A DNA stretch of 64,000 nucleotides, from the NCBI RefSeq assembly GCF_041262525.1, contig NZ_JBGCCK010000012.1, positions 173,928 through 237,927 of the forward strand. Direction: 5' to 3'. The stretch's first letter is position 1. Each line of letters starts with the position of its first letter. Below are positions 46,102 to 55,434 of the stretch, in pieces. Below the pieces are notes generated by a model that searched no databases, was not told the DNA's origin, and saw only the letters and a program-made list of their open reading frames with translations. The position numbers and the translations under genes are program-made. The DNA is from Streptacidiphilus sp041262525. GTDB taxonomy: Bacteria > Actinomycetota > Actinomycetes > Streptomycetales > Streptomycetaceae.

Positions 46102-46565
46102 GCCCGATGAGGGGGGACGGGGGCAGCGGCGGCTTCGACGGCACGGACAGCTCGGACGACGCTGCGGATGACTACGCGGACTTCGGCGCGGACGACTACG
46201 CCGACGACCCCGAACTGGCGCAGCTGGTGCGCCCTTACACGCTGACCCGTGGGCGCACCCGGCACACCGGGCCCGAGCCCTTCGACGTGGTCACCCAGAT
46301 CAGCGCCGTGCCGCAGGACCCGACCATGGTGGACGAGGACGTCCAGGACCCCGAGCACGAGGCCATCCTGGAGCTGGTGCGGCACCGTCCGCTGTCCGTG
46401 GCGGAGGTGGCGGCGGACCTGGATCTGCCGCTGGGGGTCGTCCGGATTCTGCTGGGCGACCTGCTGGGGGCGGAACTGATCCACGTCACCCGCCCGGTGC
46501 CGGCGGCGCAGCTGCCGGACGTGGCGGTGCTCCGAGAGGTCATCCTGGGTCTGCGCGCGCTCTGA
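46098..46565 (+). CDS. cvnC: DUF742-domain protein CvnC
   Basis: 155 residues from a GTG. The acidic leader (DSSDDAADDYADFGADDYAD) is followed by the DUF742 core LVRPYTLTRGRTRHTGPEPFDVVTQI, in two stretches, and a winged-helix-like end EAILELVRHRPLSVAEVAADLDLPLGVV. It is a standard conservon component between CvnB and CvnD. Here cvnD does not follow directly. Confidence 0.93.
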   Translation: MSPMRGDGGSGGFDGTDSSDDAADDYADFGADDYADDPELAQLVRPYTLTRGRTRHTGPEPFDVVTQISAVPQDPTMVDEDVQDPEHEAILELVRHRPLSVAEVAADLDLPLGVVRILLGDLLGAELIHVTRPVPAAQLPDVAVLREVILGLRAL

Positions 46566-46568
46566 CGC

Positions 46569-46606
46569 GCACGCCGACCCCTGCCGGGCACGCCGACCCC
46601 TGACGG
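46569..46606 (+). repeat. 2 x 19-bp tandem repeat after cvnC
   Basis: GCACGCCGACCCCTGCCGG (46569-46587) is repeated as GCACGCCGACCCCTGACGG (46588-46606) with one difference. It starts four bases past the cvnC stop, at the point where conservon order is broken. Confidence 0.85.
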
Positions 46607-46706
46607 GCATTCGAGCGCCGGTCCGGTGTTCGGCGTTCCGCAGCCCGGTCGGGTCAATCGAGGCCCGGGATCCGTACCAGCCGTGTCCGGTGGGCAGCTT
46701 CGGCCC

Positions 46707-47081
46707 ATGGAGCCACGGATCTGTCCGCCGCCGCCCGTTCCCGTCGTACCGCCGCCGCGTCCGGGGCTGCCGCACTCGCCGCCGCAGCCGCCGCACTTCC
46801 CGGCGCCCCCGCGCTGCGCCCACGTCCACCCGCGACCGCCGCTGCCGCCCGCGCCGCCGCCGCACCATGTCATGCGGCAGGTGGTTGTCGTGCCGCCCAC
46901 GCCCACCCCGGTCGCCCACACCCATGCCGCCACCGCCGTGCCCCGGCCGCTGCCGGAGGTCGCCGTCCCGGCGGGCTCGGCCGCGCCCGAGGCGGCGTTC
47001 GTCTACGTCGCGATCACGATTCCCGCTCTGGTCGCCGCCGGGGCGGGCGCTTTCAACCACGTGCTGGGAAGGGGACGTTGA
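46707..47081 (+). CDS. proline-rich single-pass membrane protein, inserted in the conservon
   Basis: About 124 residues from ATG 46707; GTGs at 46626 and 46683 are alternatives. Residues ~1-55 are nearly all Pro, His and Arg (PPPPVPVVPPPRPGLPHSPP, then PHFPAPPRC). A single TM helix follows near the C-terminus (AAFVYVAITIPALVAAGAGA). No family was recognised. The stop shares bases with the next start (TGATG), so it is coupled to the DUF4239 gene. Confidence 0.6.
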   Translation: MEPRICPPPPVPVVPPPRPGLPHSPPQPPHFPAPPRCAHVHPRPPLPPAPPPHHVMRQVVVVPPTPTPVAHTHAATAVPRPLPEVAVPAGSAAPEAAFVYVAITIPALVAAGAGAFNHVLGRGR

Positions 47082-47839
47082 TGGGCCTGGGGTTTCTCGC
47101 CGCCGCCGTGGTCGGCGCACTGCTCGCGGTGCTCGTGCTCGCCTCGTTCGGGCGTACGGTCCGCTCGCGCGAGGGCACCTTCTCGGGAGGCGCGCTGGGT
47201 TTCCTCGGCTCCGCCTCGCTCTCCTCCTTCGTGCTGATCGCCGCGTTCCTGATCGCCGGCTCGTGGGCCAACCTCAACACCGCGCGCGGCCACACACTCG
47301 ACGAGTCGCGGGCGCTCAACGCCGCCTACACGGACGCCGACGCGCACACCCGGCCACTGCTGCGCGGCTACGTCACCTCGGTCATCGACTCCGAGTGGGC
47401 CACCATGACCAAGGGCCAGGCCAGCCCCGTCTCCTGGCAGCGGCTGGACACCGTCAGGGCGCAGGTCCTGGCGGAACCCGCATCGGCGGCGCGGGAGCAG
47501 GAGCTGAGCGACATCAACGGCGTGTACACCGCGCGGCAGATCCGGCTCGCCGACAGCTCGGCGACGATGCCGTGGCCGCTGTATCCGGCGCTGATCTGCA
47601 CCGGCCTGCTGGTGCTGCTCTACGCCCCGATCGCCGGGCTCACCTTCCACAAACGCGAGTCGGTGGCGCTCGGGCTGGTCGGGGCGGTGGTCGGCTTCGG
47701 CATCTGGATGGTGCTGCACATGACGCACCCCTACACGGGGCCGGTGCACGTGACTCCGGCCGCCTACACCCAGAGCCTGGTCCGCTTCCAGCAGCTGGCG
47801 GCGGCGCACGGCGGCACGGTCGTGACGGCGGCCGGGTGA
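47081..47839 (+). CDS. DUF4239 (bestrophin-like) membrane protein
   Basis: 252 residues, about four TM helices: ~4-24, ~45-65, ~165-185 and ~195-215. The soluble middle has ESRALNAAYTDADAHTRPLLRGYVTSVIDSEW, in two stretches, typical of DUF4239. Such proteins resemble bestrophin channels, but transport is not proven here. The ATG at 47081 is preferred over the TTG at 47078 because GGAAGGGG lies upstream. It lies between cvnC and cvnD. Confidence 0.82.
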   Translation: MGLGFLAAAVVGALLAVLVLASFGRTVRSREGTFSGGALGFLGSASLSSFVLIAAFLIAGSWANLNTARGHTLDESRALNAAYTDADAHTRPLLRGYVTSVIDSEWATMTKGQASPVSWQRLDTVRAQVLAEPASAAREQELSDINGVYTARQIRLADSSATMPWPLYPALICTGLLVLLYAPIAGLTFHKRESVALGLVGAVVGFGIWMVLHMTHPYTGPVHVTPAAYTQSLVRFQQLAAAHGGTVVTAAG

Positions 47840-47912
47840 CACAGCCGGCCGGTGACACGGCCGGCCGGTGACGCTGCTGAGACGGCCCTTATGGAGCCGT
47901 GCCCGCGCGCCC

Positions 47913-47926
47913 TATGATGCGGCGCG
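47913..47926 (+). promoter_or_regulatory. candidate -10 (TATGAT) for cvnD
   Basis: TATGAT (47913-47918) is a near-perfect -10. The expected start point is about 47925-47926, which is the GTG of cvnD, so the transcript may be leaderless. The -35 (TTATGG, 47890-47895) is weak. Confidence 0.4.
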
Positions 47927-48510
47927 TGAAACCTGCCGCGCCGCATGGCAACGCCGCGCCCGTCGCCATCAAGATCCTCGTCGCGGGCGGCTTCGGCGCG
48001 GGCAAGACCACCCTCGTCGGAACGGTGAGTGAGATCCGGCCGCTCCGCACCGAGGAGCGGCTGAGCGAGGCGGGCCGCCCGGTCGACGACACCGGCGGAG
48101 TCGAGGCCAAGCGCACGACCACGGTGGCGATGGACTTCGGCCGCATCGACATCCGTCCGGGCCTCGCCGTCTACCTCTTCGGCACGCCGGGGCAGGACCG
48201 CTTCTGGTTCGTCTGGGACGAGCTGGCCCAGGGCGCGCTCGGGGCCGTCGTGCTGGCGGACACCCGGCGGCTGGAGGACTGCTTCCCTTCGGTCGACTAC
48301 TTCGAGCGGCGCGGCATCCCCTTCCTGGTCGCCGTCAACTGCTTCGAGGGCGCCCGCCGCTACCCGGCGGACCAGGTGCGCAGCGCGCTGGACCTCGGCG
48401 CGCACGTCCCTGTCGTGCTCTGTGACGCGCGGCAGCGGGACTCCGTCAAGGAGGTGCTGGTCGAGGTCGTCGAACTGGCCCTCACCGAACGGCAGTCGGT
48501 CTACAGCTGA
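47926..48510 (+). CDS. cvnD: GTP/ATP-binding protein CvnD (conservon GTPase)
   Basis: 194 residues from the GTG at 47926; starts at 47899, 47914 and 47917 are also in frame. The P-loop is GGFGAGKTTLVG (~18-29), switch II is FGTPGQDRFWFVWDELAQGA (~77-96), and the guanine-specificity position has VAVNCFEG rather than NKxD, as in other conservon GTPases. It normally completes the CvnABC complex. Its separation from cvnC by ~1.36 kb is odd. Confidence 0.9.
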   Translation: MKPAAPHGNAAPVAIKILVAGGFGAGKTTLVGTVSEIRPLRTEERLSEAGRPVDDTGGVEAKRTTTVAMDFGRIDIRPGLAVYLFGTPGQDRFWFVWDELAQGALGAVVLADTRRLEDCFPSVDYFERRGIPFLVAVNCFEGARRYPADQVRSALDLGAHVPVVLCDARQRDSVKEVLVEVVELALTERQSVYS

Positions 48511-48530
48511 GCCGGCTGAGCCGGTCGGTC

Positions 48531-50315
48531 CTAATGGATCGTCAGGCGTTCGTTGGTGAGTGTCATCGGGCCGTCGGACAGCACGCGGAGGTAGGTCGGG
48601 CCCGAGCCGTTCGGTGCGAACGGCGCGCCCACGCGGACCAGCACGTACGCGGCCGTTCCGTGCGCGGGGACGACGCGCGGGCCCGAGGCGATCCGCCAGC
48701 TGAAGTCCAGCCAGGCGTTGTTGCTCGTCGCGAAGGCGGGTGTCAGCGCATGGTCGGTGGTGTTGCGCAGAACAGCGGTGATCCGGTCCACGCCGTCGGC
48801 GGGCTTCGCGGTTCCGCCGACGGCGACGGACGTGCCGCTGACCGGGTGCCGGGCGCTCGCCCGGGCGGCGACCTGGAGCGGCGGCGGGGTGGCGATCGCG
48901 ACCAGCAGCAGCACCAGCGCGGGCAGGGCCAGCAGCGCCGGAGCAGCCAGCCGGACCGGCCGGCTCCGCAGCAGGACGGGACGCCACTGCCAGGCCTGGG
49001 CGAGTAGGGCGCGGTCGTTGCAGCACAGGGCGGTCAGCCAGAGCGGCGCGAGCAGCACGAAGTAGGTCTCGGTCGAGCGCGTCGAGAGGAAGAAAGCAGG
49101 CCAGGGCAGCAGCGCGATCGCCGGCGCGAGGCGGCCCGGGTAGAGGGCGAAGGCCGCCAGCGTGGCGAGGAACAGGGCTCCCGCGGCCGCCGAGTAGAGG
49201 CCGAGGGCACCGCTGCCGTGGGTGAGGTAGTAGCTGATGTCGACCGGACCGAGGCCCTGGGGCGAGGCGTGCTGGGTCAGCACGCGCAGCACGCCGGGCA
49301 GCCAGGCGCCGCCGTCGCGCACCAGCAGCGGCAGGTCGACCAGCAGGAAGACGCCCAGGACCAGGGCCGCGTAGCGGGCGGTCACGGTGAGGGCGGGACG
49401 CCAGGCGCCGAGCTCGCCGCGGCGCAACAGCACCACGCCGAGCAGCAGGAAGGCGGTCAGGAACCAAGCCAGCTGATGGGCGGAGTCGGCGACGCCGAGG
49501 CAGCAGGCCGAGATCAGGCCGGAGCGCCCGAGTCGCCCACCCGCCCCGATCCGGCTCCAGCCGGCGAGGACGACGACGAGGAAGGGCAGGGTCAGGTAGA
49601 CCGGGTAGCCGTCGCGGGCGTAGTCGAACATCCAGCCCATGCCGAAGAAGAGCAGCGTCGCCGCGGGCCGCAGCGGCGTCGGCAGCCGACGGAACATCAG
49701 CACCGCCGCCACGACCAGCGCGAGCAGGCTCCAGAGCCCGGCCACCGGTACCCAGGCCGGCAGCGGGACCAGCCCGTGGGGGGTGAACGGCGCGGTCAGC
49801 AGCACGCTGAGCGGCGGATAGCCGAGCACGTCGGCGATCCGGCCGTCCATCAAGGGGGTCATGTTGACGTGGAAGACGTGGCCGGTGTTCGTGAAGTGCG
49901 CGCCGTAGACGTGGCCGCCGGCGGCGTAGGCGCGCGCGGCCATGGTGACCAGCGGACCCTCGTCGTCGTGGTACGTCAGCGCGCCCCGGCTGGTGCCGGA
50001 CGCGAGCAGCAGCCCGAGCCGGAAGACGGCCGCCCCGAGCACGGCGAGATCCAGGCGTCGCAGCGTCACCGGACCGCGGGCGACGGTGATCAGCACGGCG
50101 AGCACCAGCAGCGCGCCGTAGAGCACGCCGAAGCCTGCCGCGAGGTAGACGCGGGCGACCGCCTCGTTCCGCAGGGCGGTGGGCAGTCCCTGGAACAGGC
50201 CGAGCAGGGCGAGGAGCGAGAGCACCCGGTGGGAGAGGGTCGGACTGATCGTCAGCGGACTGGCGGGCACGGCCTTTGCGGGCGCGGCGTGACTGGGCGC
50301 AACGTGGCTGGTCAT
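48531..50315 (-). CDS. polytopic membrane protein, possible GT-C glycosyltransferase
   Basis: 594 residues with about 12 TM helices. An early periplasmic loop holds ALTYHDDEGPLVTMAARAYA (~105-124), where acidic residues after the first helices are as in GT-C/GT87 enzymes. The C-terminal ~140 residues are a soluble beta-rich domain outside the membrane. The donor would be a polyprenyl-phosphate sugar, but this is inferred. ATG at 50315 is the last start before the hydrophobic segment; the longer frame is not used. Confidence 0.65.
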   Translation of the reverse strand: MTSHVAPSHAAPAKAVPASPLTISPTLSHRVLSLLALLGLFQGLPTALRNEAVARVYLAAGFGVLYGALLVLAVLITVARGPVTLRRLDLAVLGAAVFRLGLLLASGTSRGALTYHDDEGPLVTMAARAYAAGGHVYGAHFTNTGHVFHVNMTPLMDGRIADVLGYPPLSVLLTAPFTPHGLVPLPAWVPVAGLWSLLALVVAAVLMFRRLPTPLRPAATLLFFGMGWMFDYARDGYPVYLTLPFLVVVLAGWSRIGAGGRLGRSGLISACCLGVADSAHQLAWFLTAFLLLGVVLLRRGELGAWRPALTVTARYAALVLGVFLLVDLPLLVRDGGAWLPGVLRVLTQHASPQGLGPVDISYYLTHGSGALGLYSAAAGALFLATLAAFALYPGRLAPAIALLPWPAFFLSTRSTETYFVLLAPLWLTALCCNDRALLAQAWQWRPVLLRSRPVRLAAPALLALPALVLLLVAIATPPPLQVAARASARHPVSGTSVAVGGTAKPADGVDRITAVLRNTTDHALTPAFATSNNAWLDFSWRIASGPRVVPAHGTAAYVLVRVGAPFAPNGSGPTYLRVLSDGPMTLTNERLTIH

Positions 50316-50582
50316 GGCCTGCTCGACCGTAGTCGAGGAGTGCGCACGGGGGCGGTGACGACAGACCGGCGACGCGAAAGAGTGAAGTTCAGCCCCGTGG
50401 AATTCGCTCATTCGGACGAACGCAGTCCGCGCGGACGCATGCTGCGGACCGCTCAGAGAGGACTGGACCATTGCAACAGTTTCGTCCTGCCCGGCCCCGA
50501 ACCTCGTGCGCAGGCCCCACAATGGTTCTTCACCGGACCGACACAGAAGCGTGCCGGGAGCGACAGGGGCGGCGATACGGCG

Positions 50583-51299
50583 ATGGAGGGGGCAGCGACC
50601 GCTGGGGTGGCCGTGGCGCCGCCGCGGTTCGGCCTGCGCCGGGTGACGTGGCGGCGGCTGCTCGGACTCTCCATCACCCTCGCCAGCTTCGCCGCCGTCG
50701 CACTCGTCGGACAGGCATTCGGCTGGCTGACCGCGCCGAACGCCCCGGCGCTCGCGGCGCGCGCCGCCGACGGCAAGGCGCAGCTGCTGGCCATGGCGCT
50801 GCGTCAGCTGCCCGCCGACGGCAGGCCGGGGGAGGCACGCTTCGCGGAGGCGGCGGACGTCGTCGACAGCATGCTGCTGCGGGCCGACTATCCGGGCGCG
50901 GGCGAGGCGGTGCTGACGGTCCGGCTGGTCGGGCAGGTGACGACGGGCGCGTTCGACGGCCGCAGTACGGTCAGCGCCGTCCGCTGCTACACGCTCGACT
51001 GGCGGCCGCCGCAACTCGGCGACCCGGTCGCGGTTCCGTGCCCGGCCCTGCCCGCCGTCCCCGCGGACGCGCTGACTGCCGGGGAGCTGGTCGCCGGGCT
51101 CACCGCCGAAGGCGCCGGCCTGCCGGGCGCGGACGACCGTTCCGGCCCGACCCCCGACCCGTACCTCGCCCTCGGTGTGCCGGGCGCCTGCGCTCTCGCC
51201 GTTCGGAGCCCTGACGGGAGTCGGGTCGCCTGGCCCGCACCGCTGCTGTCACCGTGCACGGTCGACGCGGCTCGGCAGGCGGCGGCCTTCACGGGGTGA
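50583..51299 (+). CDS. single-pass membrane protein of unknown function
   Basis: 238 residues from an ATG without a strong Shine-Dalgarno. One TM helix at ~28-46 (LLGLSITLASFAAVALVGQ) is followed by an extracytoplasmic domain with three or four Cys (RCYTLDW, VPCPALP, GACALAV, LSPCTV) that could form disulfides. No family was recognised. It precedes the FAD dehydrogenase by 50 bases on the same strand. The 267 bases upstream hold no gene. Confidence 0.6.
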   Translation: MEGAATAGVAVAPPRFGLRRVTWRRLLGLSITLASFAAVALVGQAFGWLTAPNAPALAARAADGKAQLLAMALRQLPADGRPGEARFAEAADVVDSMLLRADYPGAGEAVLTVRLVGQVTTGAFDGRSTVSAVRCYTLDWRPPQLGDPVAVPCPALPAVPADALTAGELVAGLTAEGAGLPGADDRSGPTPDPYLALGVPGACALAVRSPDGSRVAWPAPLLSPCTVDAARQAAAFTG

Positions 51300-51349
51300 T
51301 TCGGGCCCGGCGTCCGAGCCGACGCTTCCCGGTGATCCAGAATGGCGGG

Positions 51350-54238
51350 GTGACCACCCGAGCGCTCGACCGCGCACTGCAGGCCGCCCTGCGCACCGCG
51401 CTGCGCGGCGACGTGGACTTCGGCGCCGCCCAGCGCGCCGTCTACTCCTACGACGCGTCGAACTACCGTCAGGTGCCGCTCGGGGTCGTCAAACCCGCCT
51501 CGCTGGACGACGTCCGGGCCGCCGTCGCGATCGCGCGCGAGTACGGCGTGCCGGTACTGGCGCGGGGCGCGGGGACGAGCATCGGCGGACAGGCCGTCAG
51601 CCCGGGCGCGCTGGTGCTGGACTTCCGCGCCGGGCTCGGCGGACTGGCGGCGGACGCGATGGACCCGGACGCGCGGACCGCGCGGGTGCGCCCGGGGACG
51701 GTGCTGGACGAGTTGCAGGCCGCCGCCGCGCCGCACGGGCTGGTCTTCGGCCCCGATCCGTCCACGCACAGCCGCTGCACGCTCGGCGGGATGATCGGCA
51801 ACGACTCCTGCGGGCCGCACTCCGTCGCCTTCGGGCGCACATCCGACGCCGTGCGCTCCCTGGATCTGCTGCTCGCCGACGGCACCGAGCTCACCGTCGC
51901 GGGCCGACCGAGCGCCGAAGGCCGACGGAGCGCCGAGGAGCGCGCGGCGCTGCTACGGGCGCCGGGGCGCGAGGGCGAGCTCTACCGAGGGCTGCACGCC
52001 CTCGTCGAGGAGAACCTGGCCACGCTGCGCCAGGCGTTCCCACAACTGCCGCGCCGAGGCTCCGGCTACGCGCTGGACGCGCTGCTCCCGGAGCGCGGCT
52101 TCGACCTCGCCCGCGTGCTCACCGGCTCCGAGGGGACTTGCGCCGTGGTGCTCGGCGCGACCGTCGCGCTAACGCCGCTGCCGCGCCGGCGGGAGCTGGT
52201 CGTCGCGGGCTACGCCGACGAGACCGCCGCTGCGGACGCCGTCCTCGAGCTGCTGCCGCTGCGCCCGCTGACGGCGGAGGGGATGGGAGCGGACCTGATC
52301 CGCGACCCCGCCGCGCGGGAGCGGCTGCCCGGGGGAGCGGGCTGGCTGCTCCTGGAGGCCGAGGCGGGCGACCACGCCCAGGCGCTCGCCCGCGCTGCGC
52401 GCGGCCAGGGGGCCCGCGTCGTGGTGCTCACCGACCTGGCCGAGCAACGCGCGATGTGGCGGGTCCGCGAGTCCGCCGCCGGGACCGCGACCCGCGCGCC
52501 AGGAGGTACGGAGGCGTGGCCCGGCTGGGAGGATTCCGCAGTGCCGCCGGAGCGGCTGGGCGGCTACCTGCGCGAATTGCGTGCGCTGATGTCCCAGCAC
52601 GGCCTGCACGGCACGCCCTACGGCCACTTCGGCGAGGGCTGCGTTCACCTGCGCCTGGACTTCCCGCTGGACGAGCAGACGACGCAGGCGAGACCGGGAC
52701 GGTTCCGGGCCTTCCTCACCGACGCTGCCGACCTGGTCGTCCGCCACGGCGGCTCGCTCTCCGGTGAGCACGGCGACGGCCAGGCCCGCGCCGAGCTGCT
52801 GCCCAGGATGTACCCGCCGGAGGTGATCGACCTCTTCGCGCGCTTCAAGGCGCTGTTCGACCCGACGAGCCTGCTCAACCCCGGCAACCTCGTCGACCCC
52901 CGTCCCCTCGACGCCGACCTGCGGCAGCCCGCTCTCCGTCGCGAGCTGCCGCTGGCCGACGGCGCGCGACGCTGCGTCGGCGTCGGCGCCTGCGTCGCGG
53001 ACGATCCGGCCGGGGTGATGTGTCCGAGCTACGCGGCCACCCGCGACGAGCGACACTCCACGCGAGGCCGCGCCCGGCTCCTCGCCGAGCTGCTGCGCGG
53101 TCTCACGACCAAGGACGGACCGGTCACCACAGGCTGGCGCTCGCGCGAGGTCCTGGGCGCGTTGGATCTCTGTCTCTCCTGCAAGGGCTGCGCCAGCGAC
53201 TGCCCGGTCCAGGTCGACATGGCGACGTACAAATCCGAGTTCCTGCACCGCCATTACCGCCGACGCGCGCGTCCGCGCACGCACTACGCGCTGGGCGGAC
53301 TGCCCCGGCTGCTGCGTCTGCTGCACGCCGTTCCCGGCCTCGGCCGCGCGGTCGGTGCGGGGCTGCGGGTCCGGCCGGTCGCCGCCTTCGCCCGTGCGCT
53401 GGCCGGGACGGCGCCAGAGCGCTCGCTGCCGCACATCCCGTCGCGCGCCTTCACGAGCGCGTACCGCCCTCCGGCGACGGGACGACCGGTGCTGCTCTGG
53501 CCGGACACCTTCGGGAACCACCTCGATCCGGCCGTCCTCCGCGCGGCCGCCGCCGTACTGGAACGCTTCGGCTTCCGCCCGCTGTTGCCGCCGGGACCGG
53601 TCTGCTGCGGCCTGACGCAGGTGACGACGGGACGCCTCGACGCCGCGCGCCGCACCATGGCCGGGACCCTGCGGGTGCTCGGCGGGGAGGGGGTCAGGGA
53701 CCTGCCCGTGGTGGTGCTGGAGCCGAGCTGCGCCGCCGCGCTGCGCGAGGAGCTGCCCCGCTACCTGCCCCACGAGCCCGCCGCGCGCGAACTGGCCTCC
53801 CGCGTCCGCACCCTCGCCGAACTGCTGGAGGAGGAGGCCGAGCGACGACCCGATCTCGCCTTCCCACCCGTCCCTCCCGAGCTGCGCGGCGCGCTCGCGC
53901 AGACGCACTGCCACCAGCACGCCGTGCTCGGCACCGGCGCGGACGAGCGCCTGGCCGCCCGGCTCGGGCTCGACGTCCGCAGGCTGCCCGCCTCCTGCTG
54001 CGGGCTCGCGGGCAGTTTCGGCTTCGAGCGCGGTCACCACGAGGTCTCCGTGGCCGCCGCCGAGCGCGTCCTGCTCCCGGTGCTGCGCGCCGAACCGGAG
54101 GCCGTGGTGCTGGCCGACGGCTACAGCTGCCGCACCCAGATCGCCCAACTCGCCGACGGCCGCCGGGCGCTGCACCTGGCCGAGCTGCTGGACCTCGCTT
54201 TGCAGCAAGCCCTGCCGGAGAATTGCAAGAATGCGTAA
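51350..54238 (+). CDS. FAD-binding and Fe-S oxidoreductase (D-2-hydroxyacid dehydrogenase, GlcD-GlcF-like fusion)
   Basis: 962 residues. The N-terminal FAD_binding_4 domain (~40-250) has VLARGAGTSIGGQAVSPGALVLDF. The FAD-oxidase C-terminal domain (~260-520) ends GSLSGEHGDGQARAELLPRM. A 4Fe-4S region has CVGVGACVADDPAGVMCPSY (~545-565) and CLSCKGCASDCPVQ (~608-621). Two CCG-type segments follow (VCCGLT, then SCCGLAGSFGFERGHHE). The family oxidises D-lactate, D-2-hydroxyglutarate or glycolate; the substrate cannot be set from sequence. It uses GTG at 51350. Confidence 0.9.
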   Translation: MTTRALDRALQAALRTALRGDVDFGAAQRAVYSYDASNYRQVPLGVVKPASLDDVRAAVAIAREYGVPVLARGAGTSIGGQAVSPGALVLDFRAGLGGLAADAMDPDARTARVRPGTVLDELQAAAAPHGLVFGPDPSTHSRCTLGGMIGNDSCGPHSVAFGRTSDAVRSLDLLLADGTELTVAGRPSAEGRRSAEERAALLRAPGREGELYRGLHALVEENLATLRQAFPQLPRRGSGYALDALLPERGFDLARVLTGSEGTCAVVLGATVALTPLPRRRELVVAGYADETAAADAVLELLPLRPLTAEGMGADLIRDPAARERLPGGAGWLLLEAEAGDHAQALARAARGQGARVVVLTDLAEQRAMWRVRESAAGTATRAPGGTEAWPGWEDSAVPPERLGGYLRELRALMSQHGLHGTPYGHFGEGCVHLRLDFPLDEQTTQARPGRFRAFLTDAADLVVRHGGSLSGEHGDGQARAELLPRMYPPEVIDLFARFKALFDPTSLLNPGNLVDPRPLDADLRQPALRRELPLADGARRCVGVGACVADDPAGVMCPSYAATRDERHSTRGRARLLAELLRGLTTKDGPVTTGWRSREVLGALDLCLSCKGCASDCPVQVDMATYKSEFLHRHYRRRARPRTHYALGGLPRLLRLLHAVPGLGRAVGAGLRVRPVAAFARALAGTAPERSLPHIPSRAFTSAYRPPATGRPVLLWPDTFGNHLDPAVLRAAAAVLERFGFRPLLPPGPVCCGLTQVTTGRLDAARRTMAGTLRVLGGEGVRDLPVVVLEPSCAAALREELPRYLPHEPAARELASRVRTLAELLEEEAERRPDLAFPPVPPELRGALAQTHCHQHAVLGTGADERLAARLGLDVRRLPASCCGLAGSFGFERGHHEVSVAAAERVLLPVLRAEPEAVVLADGYSCRTQIAQLADGRRALHLAELLDLALQQALPENCKNA

Positions 54239-54271
54239 GCAGCTTGCGCGATGTGCACTAACCTTGCCTGC

Positions 54272-55285
54272 ATGACACGACGACTCGCCGAGGTCGCGCA
54301 GAAGGTCGGGGTCAGCGAGGCGACGGTCAGCCGGGTGCTCAACGGCAAGCCGGGCGTCTCCGAGGCCACTCGCACCGCTGTCCTGACCGCACTCGACGTA
54401 CTCGGCTACGAGCGACCCACCCAGCTGCGCGGCGAACGCTCGCGTCTGGTCGGCCTGGTCCTGCCCGAGTTGCAGAACCCGATCTTCCCCGCCTTCGCCG
54501 AGGTGGTCGGCGGCGCGCTGGCCCAGCAGGGCTTCACGCCCGTGCTGTGCACGCAGACCGCCGGCGGCGTCTCCGAGGCCGACTACGTCGAACTGCTGCT
54601 CACGCAGCAGGTGTCCGGCGTGGTCTTCTTCGGCGGCATGTACGCGCAGGCCGAGTCCCCGCACGGGCACTACGAACGCCTCGCGCAACGCGGGCTGCCC
54701 ACCGTGCTGATGAACGCGGCCATAGAGGATCTGGACTTCCCCCAGGTCAGCTGCGACGACGCGGTGGCGGTCGAGCAGGCGGTAGGGCATCTGGTCTCGC
54801 TCGGCCACCGCCGGATCGGCCTGGTGCTCGGCCCGCCGGACCACGTCCCCTCGCAGCGCAAGCTCGCGGCGGCGAAGATCGCGGCGGCCAGGGCCGGGGT
54901 GGAGCTGCCCGACGACGCGGTCGAGCACGCGCTCTTCTCGCTGGAGGGCGGCCAGGCCGCGACGGCCAGGCTGCTCAAGCGCGGCGTCACCGGCGTGATC
55001 TGCGCCAGCGACCCGCTCGCGCTCGGCGCGGTCCGCGCCGCGCGTCGGCGCGGCCTTGACGTGCCGCGCGACGTCTCGGTGGTCGGCTACGACGACTCCT
55101 CGTTCATGACCTGCACCGATCCGCCGCTGACGACGATCCGTCAGCCCATCGAGGCGATGGGCCGCGCCGCCGTCGAGCTGCTGGTCGGCGAGATCGCCGG
55201 GGCCAGGGTGACCCACGACGAGCTGCTCTTCGAGCCCGAGCTCGTCGTCCGCGGCTCGACCGGCCCCGCCCCGGCCTCCGCCTAG
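54272..55285 (+). CDS. LacI/GalR-family regulator 1
   Basis: 337 residues from ATG 54272. HTH: RRLAEVAQKVGVSEATVSRV followed by the hinge-helix LNGKPGVSEATRTAVLTAL. The sugar-binding domain has VVGYDDSSFMTCTDPPLTTIRQP near the C-terminus. It is the most divergent of the three LacI-family proteins here. It sits upstream of malE on the same strand, with a strong hairpin after it. It could regulate the mal operon or another sugar locus. Confidence 0.9.
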   Translation: MTRRLAEVAQKVGVSEATVSRVLNGKPGVSEATRTAVLTALDVLGYERPTQLRGERSRLVGLVLPELQNPIFPAFAEVVGGALAQQGFTPVLCTQTAGGVSEADYVELLLTQQVSGVVFFGGMYAQAESPHGHYERLAQRGLPTVLMNAAIEDLDFPQVSCDDAVAVEQAVGHLVSLGHRRIGLVLGPPDHVPSQRKLAAAKIAAARAGVELPDDAVEHALFSLEGGQAATARLLKRGVTGVICASDPLALGAVRAARRRGLDVPRDVSVVGYDDSSFMTCTDPPLTTIRQPIEAMGRAAVELLVGEIAGARVTHDELLFEPELVVRGSTGPAPASA

Positions 55286-55325
55286 GGCTATGGGCGAGGG
55301 GCGGCGTCGGCACCTTTGGCACCTT

Positions 55326-55345
55326 CTTGCAGTAAGACCCGCAAG
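55326..55345. promoter_or_regulatory. MalR-like operator, distal copy
   Basis: CTTGC (55326-55330) and GCAAG (55341-55345) form a dyad with a 10-base spacer; the left half reads CTTGCAG, a motif known from streptomycete amylase and mal promoters. Confidence 0.45.
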
Positions 55346-55350
55346 GCTCC

Positions 55351-55388
55351 CATCAGCCACGCATCCGAACCTGGATGCGTGGCTGATG
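55351..55388 (+). terminator. 16-bp-stem hairpin after lacI 1
   Basis: CATCAGCCACGCATCC (55351-55366) pairs perfectly with GGATGCGTGGCTGATG (55373-55388) around GAACCT. TCGTTT follows. It lies between the regulator and malE. Confidence 0.85.
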
Positions 55389-55434
55389 TCGTTTCCCGGC
55401 AACGCGCCGGACACGCGCAGGTAACGATCGCTGG

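Noticed and set aside
49218..50582. Long plus-strand 5' extension of the 50583 ORF
   Set aside because: The extension lies antisense to the polytopic membrane protein gene and has atypical composition; the TM helix begins only after 50583.
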